DNA of 64,000 nucleotides from Limonium bicolor (taxonomy: Eukaryota > Streptophyta > Magnoliopsida > Caryophyllales > Plumbaginaceae), in contig CM041780.1 of the NCBI GenBank assembly GCA_023374045.1, positions 34,218,337 to 34,282,336 of the forward strand, written 5' to 3'. The notes beneath the pieces are model-generated. The model did no database searches. It was not told the origin of the DNA and worked only from the letters and a program-made list of their open reading frames with translations. Below are positions 12,115 through 23,245 of this stretch, in pieces. Within the stretch, counting starts at the first letter, position 1. The number at the start of each line of letters is the position of its first letter. Position numbers and translations under genes: made by a program.

Positions 12115-14125
12115 TTTCTAAATTCTCTTTTAACTCCAAACTTCTCCTCATATCCTAATATGTTATAACCTCATTTGGGCACCTCAAATACACCTTAAGC
12201 CAACCACTAAACACTTTAAATCACTCACCAACATCCACTTTAATCATTATGCATTTTTCCTTGTAACCATGCCAACACTTGTAACATTTTCCACTAGGTT
12301 TCTAGGTGGTGGTTCATACCTAATGCAACCACTACGCCAAATGTTTCCCCACCACTATAACATCATCTCCCAAGCATCTTTCACCATCTAAAAACTCTTT
12401 TATGCATTTACTTAAAGTTCCTTCACATGCTTAACCTTCCATCCATCAACACCTTATTTCCTTCCTAGTTGTTTACCAACATTTGCCTAAGTCCTATATA
12501 CTCAAATACATTCTCTTGATTCCTAAATCCTTCATAGTAATGCCTAAGTCATTATAGCTCATTAAAACACTTTATCTCACCCCTTTTTCATCAAGACAAC
12601 TACCTCTACTAACTTACTTCCTAGCCATTAAATTCCCTTATCTTAAAATCTAAACACTTCTCCTTTAAATTTTGCCATGGGTTCTCTAGTATATAGCACA
12701 TCCTAACACTTGGTTTTCTCCATCAACCAACCAATATCTCTCAAATTATCATCACAACACCTTAACACACAATTTACACCAAAACTACACCACATCATCA
12801 TATAGTGCACAAACTTAAATGCTTGGCACTTAGGCCCTTAAATGACAATAATCTTAACCACTGAATTTCCACATATATTTGCCTTTAACCTTCGAATACA
12901 CACACAAAAGCCTGCCCATTGAAATAAAATGCTTCTTGTAATTCATTCAAACATTTTTGACTATCTCTTTTCTCATTGGCTCCTTAGTCACAAGTTCAAA
13001 CAAACTCATTGTTTCTCCTAGGTCATATATAACCTTTTCTAATGTAAACTCTACACTAAACTCATCACATATCTAAATCTCATTCCCTTAAACAATAAAA
13101 CACCTTAAGGTAAGTAATTTACCTTGTTCTTTTGCAAGCTTTAAAAACTTTCTTCCTTAGGTTTTTCCTTCCTCAATCTCGGTCACCAATATATATCTCC
13201 TTGCCAATGTTCTAACCAATATCCAATGACTCCAATGAGTACTAGATAATACATTAACCCTAAGGAACAAACCCTAGGTTAAAAATGTGCTTTAAGGTAT
13301 TAAGGTGATTGTTTTACCTTGGTTTCTCAAGACAAGCTTGGATATGAAGCAAGAAGGACCTCCTCAATCCTTTGAAGAGTAGAAAATAAGCTAGAACAAG
13401 GCATTAAAATGAAGCCTCATGAGCATACACTTTCGGTCAAGAAGAAAAGTGATGGAAACCTAGATTTTCTTACACTTTGTTTACCTTAAGAGAATGGAGA
13501 AGCCAATGGAGTCTCCAAACTTGAATTTCCTCCTCTAATGGTGGTTTGGCTTGGCACCAAATCAAAGCTCTTGAAGTTTTGAAAAGATAGAAAGAGAGAG
13601 CTTGAGCTAACTAAGAGGAATATGTAATTTGTTTTGGTTTTGGAGCTAAGATGAGTAAGTAGTGTGCAAGAGAAGGTGGAGCTAGCATGGGGTTGCTCTT
13701 CACGTTAATGGAGAAGGGAGAGAGCTTGAGAAAATCATGGGAACAAGAGAGAATGAAGAGGTGAGGAGAGAGGTGAGTTAAAATGAGATATTATGTTGTA
13801 AAGTAAATAGTACTTTTGCTTTATTGTTATTTATTTGCTTAATGACTAATAAAGGTGGTGACTCACCTTATAAAAAAGCCGGTCCCCATTAAGTAACAAG
13901 GGTACTTAAGTCTTTGTTGACCAATATCTCACTTATATTGACTTATGTTATAAACTAGCTTAATTAAATTACTATTCACAAAACAAGGCACATTGTTGTG
14001 TAATTTTTTATTTCCCATTGATATAGACTTCCAAATGTGATACTATATAGTACACATGTTAATTAAAGAGTAATGATGGACATTTAGCCATTCAAAACTC
14101 ATTTACAAGACAATTTTTCAAAAAT

Positions 14126-14149
14126 GTGCTTTAAGACTCCTTAAAGCAC
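14126..14149. promoter_or_regulatory. GTGCTTTAAG LTR hairpin
   Basis: GTGCTTTAAG and CTTAAAGCAC form a perfect 10-bp stem with a four-base loop. It lies about 280 bp inside the LTR start. Copies occur at 8504, 19006, 28580, 54893 and 56079. Confidence 0.75.
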
Positions 14150-14420
14150 ATTTTTGTGTTTTAACTTGTTTTCAAGCTTGGTTTTCTTTGGTAATTGATT
14201 TAAAATGAACCTTAGGATACTACTAGGGTCTTATAACAATATTTGGGTACTCACCCAAGTCTCTCCAAGCTTAGAGCACGTTTTTGCTTAAACTGCTCTT
14301 TTGGTGTTTCCTTATGTTTTCTTTGATTAGAAATGTTTCTTAATGTTTCTAAGGCATTATTTAGCCTCCTTATAACTTAGTTTATCATTTAAACACCATA
14401 TCTAAGTTTGGGGTATTTCA

Positions 14421-14457
14421 ATCTACCCCCCTTAGAAGAACTTTGTCCTCAAAGTTC
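14421..14457 (-). promoter_or_regulatory. Polypurine tract with upstream hairpin
   Basis: On the minus strand, GAACTTTG (14457-14450) pairs with CAAAGTTC (14445-14438). Then comes TTCTAAGGGGGGTAGAT, and the 3' LTR begins. It is the priming tract expected next to a 3' LTR. Confidence 0.85.
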
Positions 14458-14682
14458 ACATATGTGCTTAACCATTCACGGTACTCAATTCCCTTAATCT
14501 TAAAACCACATCTTATATTCACATTCACACATCTCAAGACTCAAAGGTCAATCTCAAATACAATACATAAGTATTATACATAACTCAAATTAACACCAAA
14601 GTTAGCAACTTACACAAATTCACATCTTAAACTACCAAACAAACGGCAAACATGATCGTTTCCTAACTCAAAAGCGAGGAAG
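14458..14682 (-). other. 3' untranslated spacer between PPT modules
   Basis: This AT-rich spacer of about 225 bp lies between the internal and LTR-border PPT modules. No ORF or repeat was recognised. Confidence 0.5.
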
Positions 14683-14718
14683 CTCTACCCCCCTTAAAAA
14701 GGGGTACGCCCCGTACCC
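14683..14718 (-). promoter_or_regulatory. Internal PPT-like module after pol
   Basis: On the minus strand, GGGTACG and CGTACCC pair across GGG, followed by CCTTTTTAAGGGGGGTAGAG. It starts 13 bp after the pol stop codon and about 260 bp before the 3' LTR, and repeats the tract at the LTR border. Confidence 0.8.
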
Positions 14719-14730
14719 TATACAGACGAT

Positions 14731-17344
14731 CTAGTCAGTAAACAAAGAAGGGTACTTCGCCCTCTTATCCTCTAATTCCCACGTGGCCTCTTCGACATCC
14801 TGGTTAGACCAGAGAACCTTCACCAGTCGCACTGACTTGTGGCGAGTGTGTCCCTAGTCTTACTATCCAAGATTCTCTGAGGAGTCTCCACTGATCTCAT
14901 ATTTGGTTCTAAAGTCAACCTCTCAGGTTCTAACACATGGAGGGGTGGTGCATGTATTTCTTTAGCTGTGAAACATGAAAAACATCATGCACTTTACCCA
15001 GCTCAGCAGGTAAATTCTACCTGTAAGCAACCGGGCCCCACCCCCTCCATAATCTCATAAGGACCAACAAATTCAGGCTTAATTTGCCCTTCTGCCCAAA
15101 TCTGAATACACCCTTCATCTGAATGAAACTCGCAAGAAATACCTGGTCGCCCACTACGAATCAGGTCCCGTCGTCGAACATCAGCATACGACTTCTGCCT
15201 ATCTTGAGCAGCTTTCATGTTCTCCCTGATTTGCTGAACTTCAGCCTTAACTTGCTCTAAGTACTCTGGTCCTAAAATGACCATCTCACTCGACTCATCC
15301 AATAGAGCGGTGTACGACAGGGTCTACCGTAGTAAGCTTGAAAACGCTTGAAAGGTGCCATCTTGATCGAAGCGTGATAGCTGTTGTTGTATGAAAACTC
15401 GATCAGATGTAGTCTGTCAATCCAACTGCCCTAGAAGTCTAAGGCACATGCTCTCAGCATGTCCTCAAGTGTCTGAATCGTACGCTCAGTCTGACCATAT
15501 GTCCGAGGATGGAACGCGGTACTCAGCTTGAGTTCTGTACCCAACGCTTCCCTGGGAGCTCTCCAGTACCTCGAGGAATCTGGTATCTCTATCTAACACT
15601 ATGGTCTTCGGGCATCCCATGATGTCTCATGATTTCTTTCTCAAATAACTCAACTAATTTGGTCACCTTCCAAGTATCCTTTATCGGTATGAATCGGGCT
15701 ACTTTGGTAAGGCGATCCACCACCACCCATATCATGTTGAGGACCTCCCCTAGCAGTGGAAGCCCAACTACGAAGTCCATGGAGATATCATGGATTTTCC
15801 ACTCCGGAACTGGCATCGACTGTACCATTTCGCCCGGTCGTCGGTGCTCAAATTTCACCTTCTGGCATGTGAGACACCTCAAGACGAACTCAGTAACATC
15901 TGTCTTCATCCCCGACCACCAGAAGTATCTCTTCATGTCTTTATACATTTAGAGGCTCCCGGATGGATGGAAACTGAATAACAGTGTGATTCTCTAAGTA
16001 TACGGTCTTTCAGATCCGTGTTGCCCCGTGGTATGCTAACCAGCCCTTAAGTCTGATCAGATCATCATCATGAAGTCTGAAGTCGTATTTCTGACTCTCA
16101 AAGGTGCCATCTGCCAGCTTCTGTCTGACCTCTCTCATGTACTCATCTGTCCTCTGAGCGTCTCGCACTCATCAACAACCAGCTGGAGAAAGAAACTAGT
16201 GAATGGAGTGAGTGTGCTCGACGGCTCAGGGCGTCTGCTGCAACAACATTGGCCTTCCCCTCTTTGTATTGGAGGTCGATGTCATAGTCTTTCAGAAAAC
16301 TCTAACCATCTCCTCTGTCGAGAGATTCAACTCCTTCTGAGTGAATATGTATCTCAAACTCTTATGATCGGTTGTGATCGTCACACTAACCCCGTTAAGT
16401 AGTGGCGCCATATCTTCAAAGCGAAGACTACAGCTCCCAGCTCCAAATCATGTGTGGGTGTGGTAGTTCTCCTCATGTTTCTTCAACTGGCTTGAGGCAT
16501 ATGCCACCACCTTGCCATGTTGCATAAGCACGCAACCCAGCCCTCTGCCGGATGCATCACAGTAAACCTCAAAGCCCTCTGTACCGTCTGGAAAGGTCAA
16601 AACCGGTGCAGTGGTCAGTGAGTCCTTCAAGCTCTGAAATGATCTCTCACAGTCAACCGTCCATAAGAACGGTGCATCCTTCTTCATCAGACAGGTCATC
16701 GGTTTCGCGACCTTGCTGAAATCCCTAACAAACCTCCTGTAGTAACCTGCCAGACCGAGAGAGCTCCGGATGTCGGTAACAGTCTTCGGCCTTGGCCAGG
16801 TACGTACGGCATCAATCTTTGCTGGATCCACTGAGATCCCAGCATCTGAAATGACATGACCTAGGAAAGAGACCTGGTCAAGCCAAAACTCACATTTGGA
16901 GAACTTAGCATATAGCTGGTTCTCCTCAATATTTCCAATACCCTCCTCAGATGTTCCTCATGATCAACCTTAGATTTCGAGTATATCAAATGTCATCAAT
17001 AAACACAACAACCGACTTGTCCAGCTGCTCCCGGAACAAGCGGTTCATCAGGTCCATAAACTTCGCCGGTGCGTTCAACAATCCGAATGGCATCACTGAA
17101 ACTCATAGTGGCCGTATCGTGTCCGGAATGTCGTCTTCTCAATGTCTCCTTCCTTAATGGCTATCTGATGATACCCTGATCTGAGATCAATCTTGGGAAC
17201 ACAGATGCTCCCTTAAACTGATCGAACAGATCGTCATGCGGGGTAGTGGGTACTTATTCTTCACTGTCACTGCATTCAGCTCTCTGTAGTCGATGCAGAG
17301 GCGGAGACTACCATCCTTCTTCTTCACGAAGAGGACTGGCGCTC
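14731..17344 (-). pseudogene. pol, downstream part: RT, RNase H, integrase, chromodomain tail
   Basis: This continues the RT that begins at 48448-47675, across the inserted element; the join is at a conserved RT stretch ([15 protein letters not shown]). In order: RT to about 16780; a segment with the chromovirus-type [15 protein letters not shown] motif and RNase H start (16831-16448, with [15 protein letters not shown] residues); an integrase zinc-finger and core region (15948-15589, with [11 protein letters not shown] and [10 protein letters not shown]); the integrase C-terminal part (15302-15003); and a tail with [15 protein letters not shown] ending at the stop at 14731. Several single-base shifts and stops separate these pieces, so it is probably dead as it stands, unless some shifts are assembly errors. 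Confidence 0.85.
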
Positions 17345-17349
17345 CCCAC
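17345..17349. repeat. Target-site duplication CCCAC (left)
   Basis: CCCAC precedes the LTR start TGAAATACC. The same bases follow the 3' LTR at 47675-47679. They lie within the RT codons of the minus-strand element. Confidence 0.92.
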
Positions 17350-18577
17350 TGAAATACCCCAAATCTAAATAATATTATTTAATCATTATTTATTGGAATA
17401 TAATCCAAATATAAATCATTTCACATACGCATGCAAACCCATGCATGAAAACGTTACGTAAAAATAGTCGTTTCACCATAAACGCTAAACGCCCTTTGAA
17501 GCATATGGTCAAACATGACCTTGTATGACCCTCTAATATTCAAACTAAATGGTCATACAATTATTATATGAATATACAAATATATTCCCTAAGCTATATT
17601 CAGTCAATACGCAAAATGCTCGGGAGTGCTCACACCGACTCCTTAAAGCACGAAAAGTCCGGAGGAGTGCCGAGGGTGGCACGAACTCCTATAAAATTAA
17701 TTCCTAGAGTTCCTAACATCATTATTTATCATTCTAAAGAGAACCCACGAAGTGGTTTCTCAAAAATTCAGCAAAAACCAAAGGAGGATTTCTTAGCGCT
17801 CCTTTTTGGCCCGGGAGTGTCCCGATGGCCCGTAAATTATGTCACGGGTTGATATAACCCCATATAAATCAATGTAACATCTTAGTATATGTTGATTTAC
17901 ATAATAATGTTTACAAACACTTGGAACTCATAACGAACAATTGGTTCCAAAATTCCTTAGAGCACAAAAACACACCTTCGGGTGTCACGGAAATGCGTTT
18001 TACGCAATTACTTGTAGTTTTTGAAGCCACGAATTGGTAATCTAAAAAGGGTTACAATTACCTTCTAAATCAGTTGGTGTGACTAGTCAACAGGGTCTTA
18101 TAGGGCCGATTTTAAGGGCAAAAACTAGATAAAAATTGCTTTCTTTAAAAATTATAAAAGGCTTAAAACATGAGACTCATCATCAATGTGTTACATACTT
18201 AATGCCAAAGTATGTAGGTCTCATTTGACCATGTGGCTGTCGAAATTTATGAAGAGAAACAAGGCCATGTGAGTTAGGAAGAAGACCAAAATGTAAAAAG
18301 GCAAAAGTGGATCTAGATTCCACTTTCATTCTTAACCTTCAAGAGAGAGGACCTTCCAAGCTTCTTCCTTGGCTTTCATCAACGAATTGAGACCCCTCTT
18401 TTACGCCTTGAAAATCGGTGTGCACCATATGAGGAAGAAGACAAGGCTTAAAATTAGTAAAAATCAAAAGTACAACTTACTAAATTTCCTTTGTCTTTCA
18501 GCTCACAATATTTCCTTTCCAACTCTTGCCTTGTCACACCTCACATGTCCATATGTCCGATTTTAAGCTGGAAAAGG
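17350..18577 (+). mobile_element. 5' LTR of plus AlkB element, left part
   Basis: Begins TGAAATACCCCAAATC and matches 42819-44048 closely. It is broken at 18577 by the LARD insertion and continues at 32773. It includes the 'gctcgggagtgctc' region also seen at 363 and 43088. No gene is present. Confidence 0.95.
18573..18577. repeat. Target-site duplication AAAGG (left)
   Basis: AAAGG precedes the LARD LTR and recurs at 32773-32777. The sister LTR has the undisturbed site, 'gctggaaaggaggcattt', at about 44045, which proves the insertion point. Confidence 0.93.
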
Positions 18578-19005
18578 TGAAATACCCCAAACCTTGGTAT
18601 GTTGTTAAATGTTAAATATGTTATTTAAAGGCTAAAAAGTGCCTTAGGAAACATCATGGCAATTTAAACCATGGTTAAACAAATAAAACACTAAGACACG
18701 GTTGAGCAAAAACATGCTCTAAGCTGAGTGAACTTGGTTAGGACCCAAAGAGCCTACCAAGACTTGATAATATTTAATTATGATTTATAAGGCTAATTAA
18801 GTCCTTAGGAAACTTTGGTAGACAATGAAACCAAACAAAACACAAGGAAATACCTTAAAGTCAATATGAGCAAAAATGTGCTCTAAGCTTGGGATAAATG
18901 TGTATAAGACCTAATGGTCATACCTATACTTATAAATATGTTAATGAACATATTAAATCAATTACCAAAGAAAACCAAGCTTGAAAACAAGTTAAAACAC
19001 AAAAT

Positions 19006-19029
19006 GTGCTTTAAGGAGTCTTAAAGCAC
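19006..19029. promoter_or_regulatory. GTGCTTTAAG LTR hairpin
   Basis: A perfect 10-bp stem (GTGCTTTAAG / CTTAAAGCAC) with loop GAGT. It is conserved in every LARD and minus-family LTR in the window. Confidence 0.75.
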
Positions 19030-19097
19030 GTTTTGAAAAATTGTCTTGTAAATGAGTTTTGAATGGCTAAATGTCCATCATTACTCTTTAATTAACA

Positions 19098-19118
19098 TGT
19101 GTACTATATAGTATCACA
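19098..19118. promoter_or_regulatory. ACTATATAGT palindrome
   Basis: A near-perfect palindrome centred on ACTATATAGT with TGTG and CACA flanks. It is kept in the LARD and minus-family LTRs about 70 bp after the GTGCTTTAAG hairpin. It could be a TATA-type or protein-binding site; this is not shown. Confidence 0.4.
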
Positions 19119-20997
19119 TTTGGGTGGCCTATATTAGTGGGAAATCAAAAATTTCACTTCTATGTGCCTTGTTATTGGTGAATAGTGATTTTTATAACTA
19201 GTTTGTAACATATAATGTTATAAGTGATTAAGTTGGTCAACAAAGACCAAAACACCCTTCTAACTATTTGGGGCCGGTTTCCTTAGTGACTCACCACACC
19301 TACACAAACAAATGAGTTAACTAAATGATAAAGCAAAAGTTACTATACACTTTAGTACAATATCTTCTAAAAGCAAAAGCAAACCTCATTCTCATTTCCT
19401 CCTCATTCACACGTATCCAACTCCTCCAACCTCTCTTCTTCATTCTCTTCTACGTTTGCAATAGTACCACACCAAACTCCATCTTTGATCTCTTGTAATC
19501 TTCTAGCTCCATGGTCCAAATTCAATTTCAAGACCACCATTCTCTTAGTTAAGTCAAGCTCTACAATCTTGTCTTTTCAAAACTTCAAAACCACCATTTC
19601 GGTGCCAAGGAGAACTTCCATGGAAGGAGCTTGAGCTAATATTTTTATGCCTTGTTGATCCTTTGCTTCAAGGTAAGGAAACTCAAGAAAAAAAAATCCA
19701 TGTTCCTCATGTTTTCAGTTGTCCGAAAATTCACCTCACCAATGGTGGTGTATTTATCTTGCTTGTTTAGCTTCATTTGAATCTTCCAAGGGCTAGGAGG
19801 AGTCCTCTCTTGATATATATTCAAGCTCTCTTTCCATTCCAAGGTAAAACAATCATGTTAATACCTTAAGATAATATATGTAACTAGGGTTTACAATGAG
19901 ATGAAGCTTAAGCTTATATACTCATTACAATGTTGGTATATTGTTTAGTTGTTGACAAGGAAGGAAATGCCTTACCGGTTTTACAAGGAAACAAGAAAGA
20001 AATTTGTGAGGAAAAGAGGTAAACAAGCTATCTCAATGTGGTTTAATGCCTTAGGAGAAATAAGCTTATAATGCTTGTTAAAACTACCTAAAGAGCAAAT
20101 GGTAAATGAGCTAGTAAAATGCTCTCAAGGAGTTTATTAAAGGACATATGTATTGGTGGGTGTATTTGCAGGTCAAAGGCATTATTATGTGGGAAATTCA
20201 GTGTTTAAGGTTTATGCAATTTAAGGGCCTAAGAGCCATGCATTTAAGGGCCTAAGTGCCAAGCATTTAAGTTATGCACTATATTGTGATGTAGTGCTTA
20301 ATGTGTGAAGTTTGTGTATAAAATGTGTTTGATGGATTTTAGGTGTTCTTGGATGAAATAAGGTAGAAAACCTAAGTGTTTGGATGTGGGTGGGTATATA
20401 CTAGAGAAGCTATGGCCAAATTTGGGAAATGTGTAAGAAGTTCTAAGTGTGGTAAGTGTGTTTTGGTGAACTAGGAAGGATTAAAGGTGAATGAATGTTT
20501 ACTTGAGAAGAAAACATGTATTAAGGTGATTTAGAGTGATGCAAGGATTTAGGCATTATCTTGGAAGTTTAGAAATCTATGGGTGTTTTAAGATGTATTT
20601 AAGTCTTGGAGGAGTTGTTTAAGGTTTAGGTAAGGTTGGTGTTCAAGGAATAAATGATGTTTAGGTAGGTTTTGAGTAAGGAGTTTTAAGAAGTTGTGAA
20701 AGGAGATTTAGTTAGTAAGAAAAGAAGTTGAGAGATGATGATAAGGTGTAGAGGAAACACCTTGGTATTGTGGTCATTATAGGTGAAATACACCTAGAGA
20801 TCTTAAGGAGAAAACATTGTAGTGTTAGGAATTTTGTGGAGATATAAGTAAAGGTTTAAGGAATTAGAAACAATAGTTTTGTGAGTGTTTAAGAATATCT
20901 TAAGGGTGTGTTTGAAGTGCCAAATGATGTTAGAACACATTAAGAGGCCTTAGGAGAAGTTGGTGAAGAATTGGCAAAGTTTGGGTAAGATTAGGAG

Positions 20998-21264
20998 GCG
21001 ACCGACCCAGGGGCCGACCCAGTTTTGGGTCGGTCGAGCCTCTGTTAGATGTTAGGAATGTGTTCGGTAATGGTCCGACCCAAAGGGTGGGTCGGTCGGA
21101 CATGGGTCGGTCGGTCAAGTTTCAAAGGAGGGAAAATGTTCGCACATGGACCGACCCAGAATGGTGGGTCGGACGTGGGTCGGACGGGCATGTTTGTAAG
21201 GAAGTAAAAGGGTTCTGTAATGGACCGACCCAGTTGTGGGTCGGACGGTGGGTCGGTCGGACCA
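20998..21264. repeat. LTR hairpin array (LARD)
   Basis: Four units of about 70 bp contain opposed GACCGACCCA and TGGGTCGGTC motifs, able to fold as hairpins singly or with each other. Matching arrays are at 30558-30817 and 58038-58302. The region is GC-rich against an AT-rich LTR. Confidence 0.85.
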
Positions 21265-22774
21265 AAAACATGGTTTAAGGTTATGAAATGATATGTGATG
21301 ATGGGGATTGGTAGGTAATGATGTTATAAGGTTGTTAAGGACATGTTAGGTGAGTTTTAATGACAATTAAAGTGGGCTAAAAGTTGTATTAAAATGGAGA
21401 GTAAAACAAGTTAAAAATGTTAAGTTATGTAACTAAGTTAACGGGGAAAATTAAGCATTGACATTAAATAATCAAGCAAACCCCGATGTTAATGAAACAC
21501 ATGTGATGTTAACAGTTGTTCGAGAATTGCTCGAGGAACATAAGTGGACGTGGTAAAGTGGACCCCGGTGACAGGTATGGTTTTCTTGCAACCTGTGTCC
21601 TACCGGATTACACCGGCTTGTATGCCAATATGTTTTCTGAGTGTTTGCCACCTTGTAAGATTAAAACATGTAATGAGTTTATAGTAATTCATTTATGTGG
21701 CGAATTTGATTCCGATGCCGTTTAACCTCGAATGTGTGTGTTAAACCTAACTAACCGACTCTAGGATCACAATGAGATCGGTAATCGGATTTACGACCCA
21801 TACCATGGGATCGTGCTAACCACGGCTATGCGTGAGTTAGTTGGTTGATATTGTTGATGTGCAAGTGTGTGAACCTCCCTTTGGGTGATTAACTCGGTTA
21901 TGATACCGTATGGTTGTGGTGTGTGATAGGCTCCAATGAGAGCCCTAACTATAACTTATGAGCATATGTATGTACTAATGGGGGGAGAGGAGTCCGGTCT
22001 GTTCCGGCCACGCGTGTGAGGATGGGGGTCGTGTTATAGGTTCGACCCTCTGTGTATGTTATGGTTGTTTTCCCATTGGGTTTCCAACCTTCCCTTAGCT
22101 TAACCAAAGCTATATTACTGACTCACGTCGGGCCACGGGGGCATACTAATGGTTATGTTATTTCGGTGTGCTTGGGATTACTATATCCGACACACCTTGG
22201 GTATAAGTTAACCGTTCTATATAACCGGACGGTAACGAGGATGGTAACGAGCTTAACATGGGATTGGCAAAAATCCCTAGGCTCACATGGTATACTAACT
22301 ATGGTGGAAGGTTCCTTGTGAGAACCGATTTTATGTGTGTATGTAATGTTATAATGCTATGCAAATTCCCTTGCTATGCTTTGGATATATATATATATAT
22401 TGGATGTTTTAAATGAATGCAACGTTGTCATGTGTACATCGAAGCAAGAAAGGTTTGTTATGTTTTGTTATGTGGAATGAGTTATGTTGTAGGATATGGA
22501 ATGTGTGGATCATGGAAATGAATCCCAGCTTGCGACAAGAGGCATTTGAGGATAACCCGATTAATGGGTACATGCCGTTCGTTAAGGAAGTAGCTCCATT
22601 TAGAGGAGAGCCACTCTAGGGTTAAGGAATCATTGGATGGTTGGTTAAGTGTGGATGTGTTGGTTATAGGTTGAGCCCATTGAGGCGAAATATTATGTGT
22701 TGTATGGTTATGGCTTGTGTATGCATGATTTAAATATAATCAACTGCATGCTAAGACGACAATTAGTTGTGCGT

Positions 22775-22870
22775 GGCCCGGTAGCATGTGGGCTGCGGGA
22801 TTACCATACCAGCAAAGGTGCTGAGCCCCTGGGGGCCACCCCTTCTCTTCTTTTCCTATTTCAGGTACGA
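22775..22870 (+). promoter_or_regulatory. Conserved GGCCC...CAG|GTA block in LTR
   Basis: Contains GTGGCCC, an inner CCAGCA/TGCTG hairpin, GGGGGCCACCCC, a pyrimidine run and CAG|GTA at 22862-22867. The same order is found in all LTR families here (5539-5625, 35999-36085, 47284-47371, 59751-59846, and minus strand 10800-10690 and 51556-51447). The end resembles both a splice acceptor and a donor. Confidence 0.5.
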
Positions 22871-23115
22871 AGTGCTGGAAGCCGTTCGAGAGTAGGACGG
22901 GGCAGATGTTTATACATGGGTAGCCATTTAAATGGCGTGAGTATGATAGGCGTAGTAAGACCGAAATTGTTATCGGCAGTAGTTTGTAAATACTCGGTAC
23001 AGGGGAGTGTAGTGTATGTATATAATAAATGTTGAAGATGGAATGAGGATTGTATTGTGTAGTTGCTCGGGAATCTAGTCCATCAGACCGATACAAATGT
23101 ACATGTATTAGCCTT

Positions 23116-23137
23116 GTTAGCCACGTGGGTGGTTAAC
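23116..23137 (+). promoter_or_regulatory. U5 hairpin, LARD 5' LTR
   Basis: GTTAGCCAC pairs with GTGGTTAAC (one G-U pair) across a short loop. It is part of the conserved U5 hairpin series. Confidence 0.55.
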
Positions 23138-23233
23138 GGCGTGTAACACCATTGGAATAAGTAATGTGATGAGTTGAGTTTCCGCTGCAGATTGTTATTA
23201 TGTGTTTGTTGTTGGATGGGGTGTTACAAAAAG

Positions 23234-23245
23234 TGGTATCAGAGC
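23234..23245 (+). promoter_or_regulatory. Primer-binding site, initiator tRNA-Met
   Basis: TGGTATCAGAGC lies 5 bp after the LTR end and matches the standard plant initiator-Met primer-binding site. It lies in one arm of a 10-bp hairpin (23238-23247 with 23252-23261, loop AGTA). Confidence 0.95.

Larger units (their letters stand above)
10357..14420 (-). mobile_element. 3' LTR of minus-strand AlkB element
   Basis: This LTR is about 4.06 kb and, on the minus strand, is bounded by TGAAATACCCC (14420) and GGGGTGTTACA (10357). It is nearly identical to the LTR at 51112-55186. It contains the GTGCTTTAAG hairpin (14126-14149), the hairpin array (11842-12114), the conserved core block near 11500-11545, a CAG|GTAAG site at 10701 and a TTTCCGCTGCGACG stretch near 10415. 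Small ORFs inside it repeat in the sister LTR only because the LTRs are copies. Confidence 0.95.
18578..23228 (+). mobile_element. 5' LTR of LARD
   Basis: Begins TGAAATACCCC and ends GGGGTGTTACA. It contains the GTGCTTTAAG hairpin (19006), an ACTATATAGT palindrome (19098-19118), the hairpin array (20998-21264), the conserved core block (about 21575-21632), a short TA run (22385-22400), the GGCCC...CAGGTA block (22775-22870) and the U5 hairpin (23116-23137). Internal ORFs such as 22697-23035 are also found in sister LTRs with frame breaks and are not considered genes. Confidence 0.95.

Noticed and set aside
22697..23035. 112- and 118-codon overlapping ORFs on both strands in the LARD LTR
   Set aside because: They overlap each other and the conserved LTR CAGGTA/U5 block, and the sister LTRs shorten or shift them. 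They are treated as chance ORFs.
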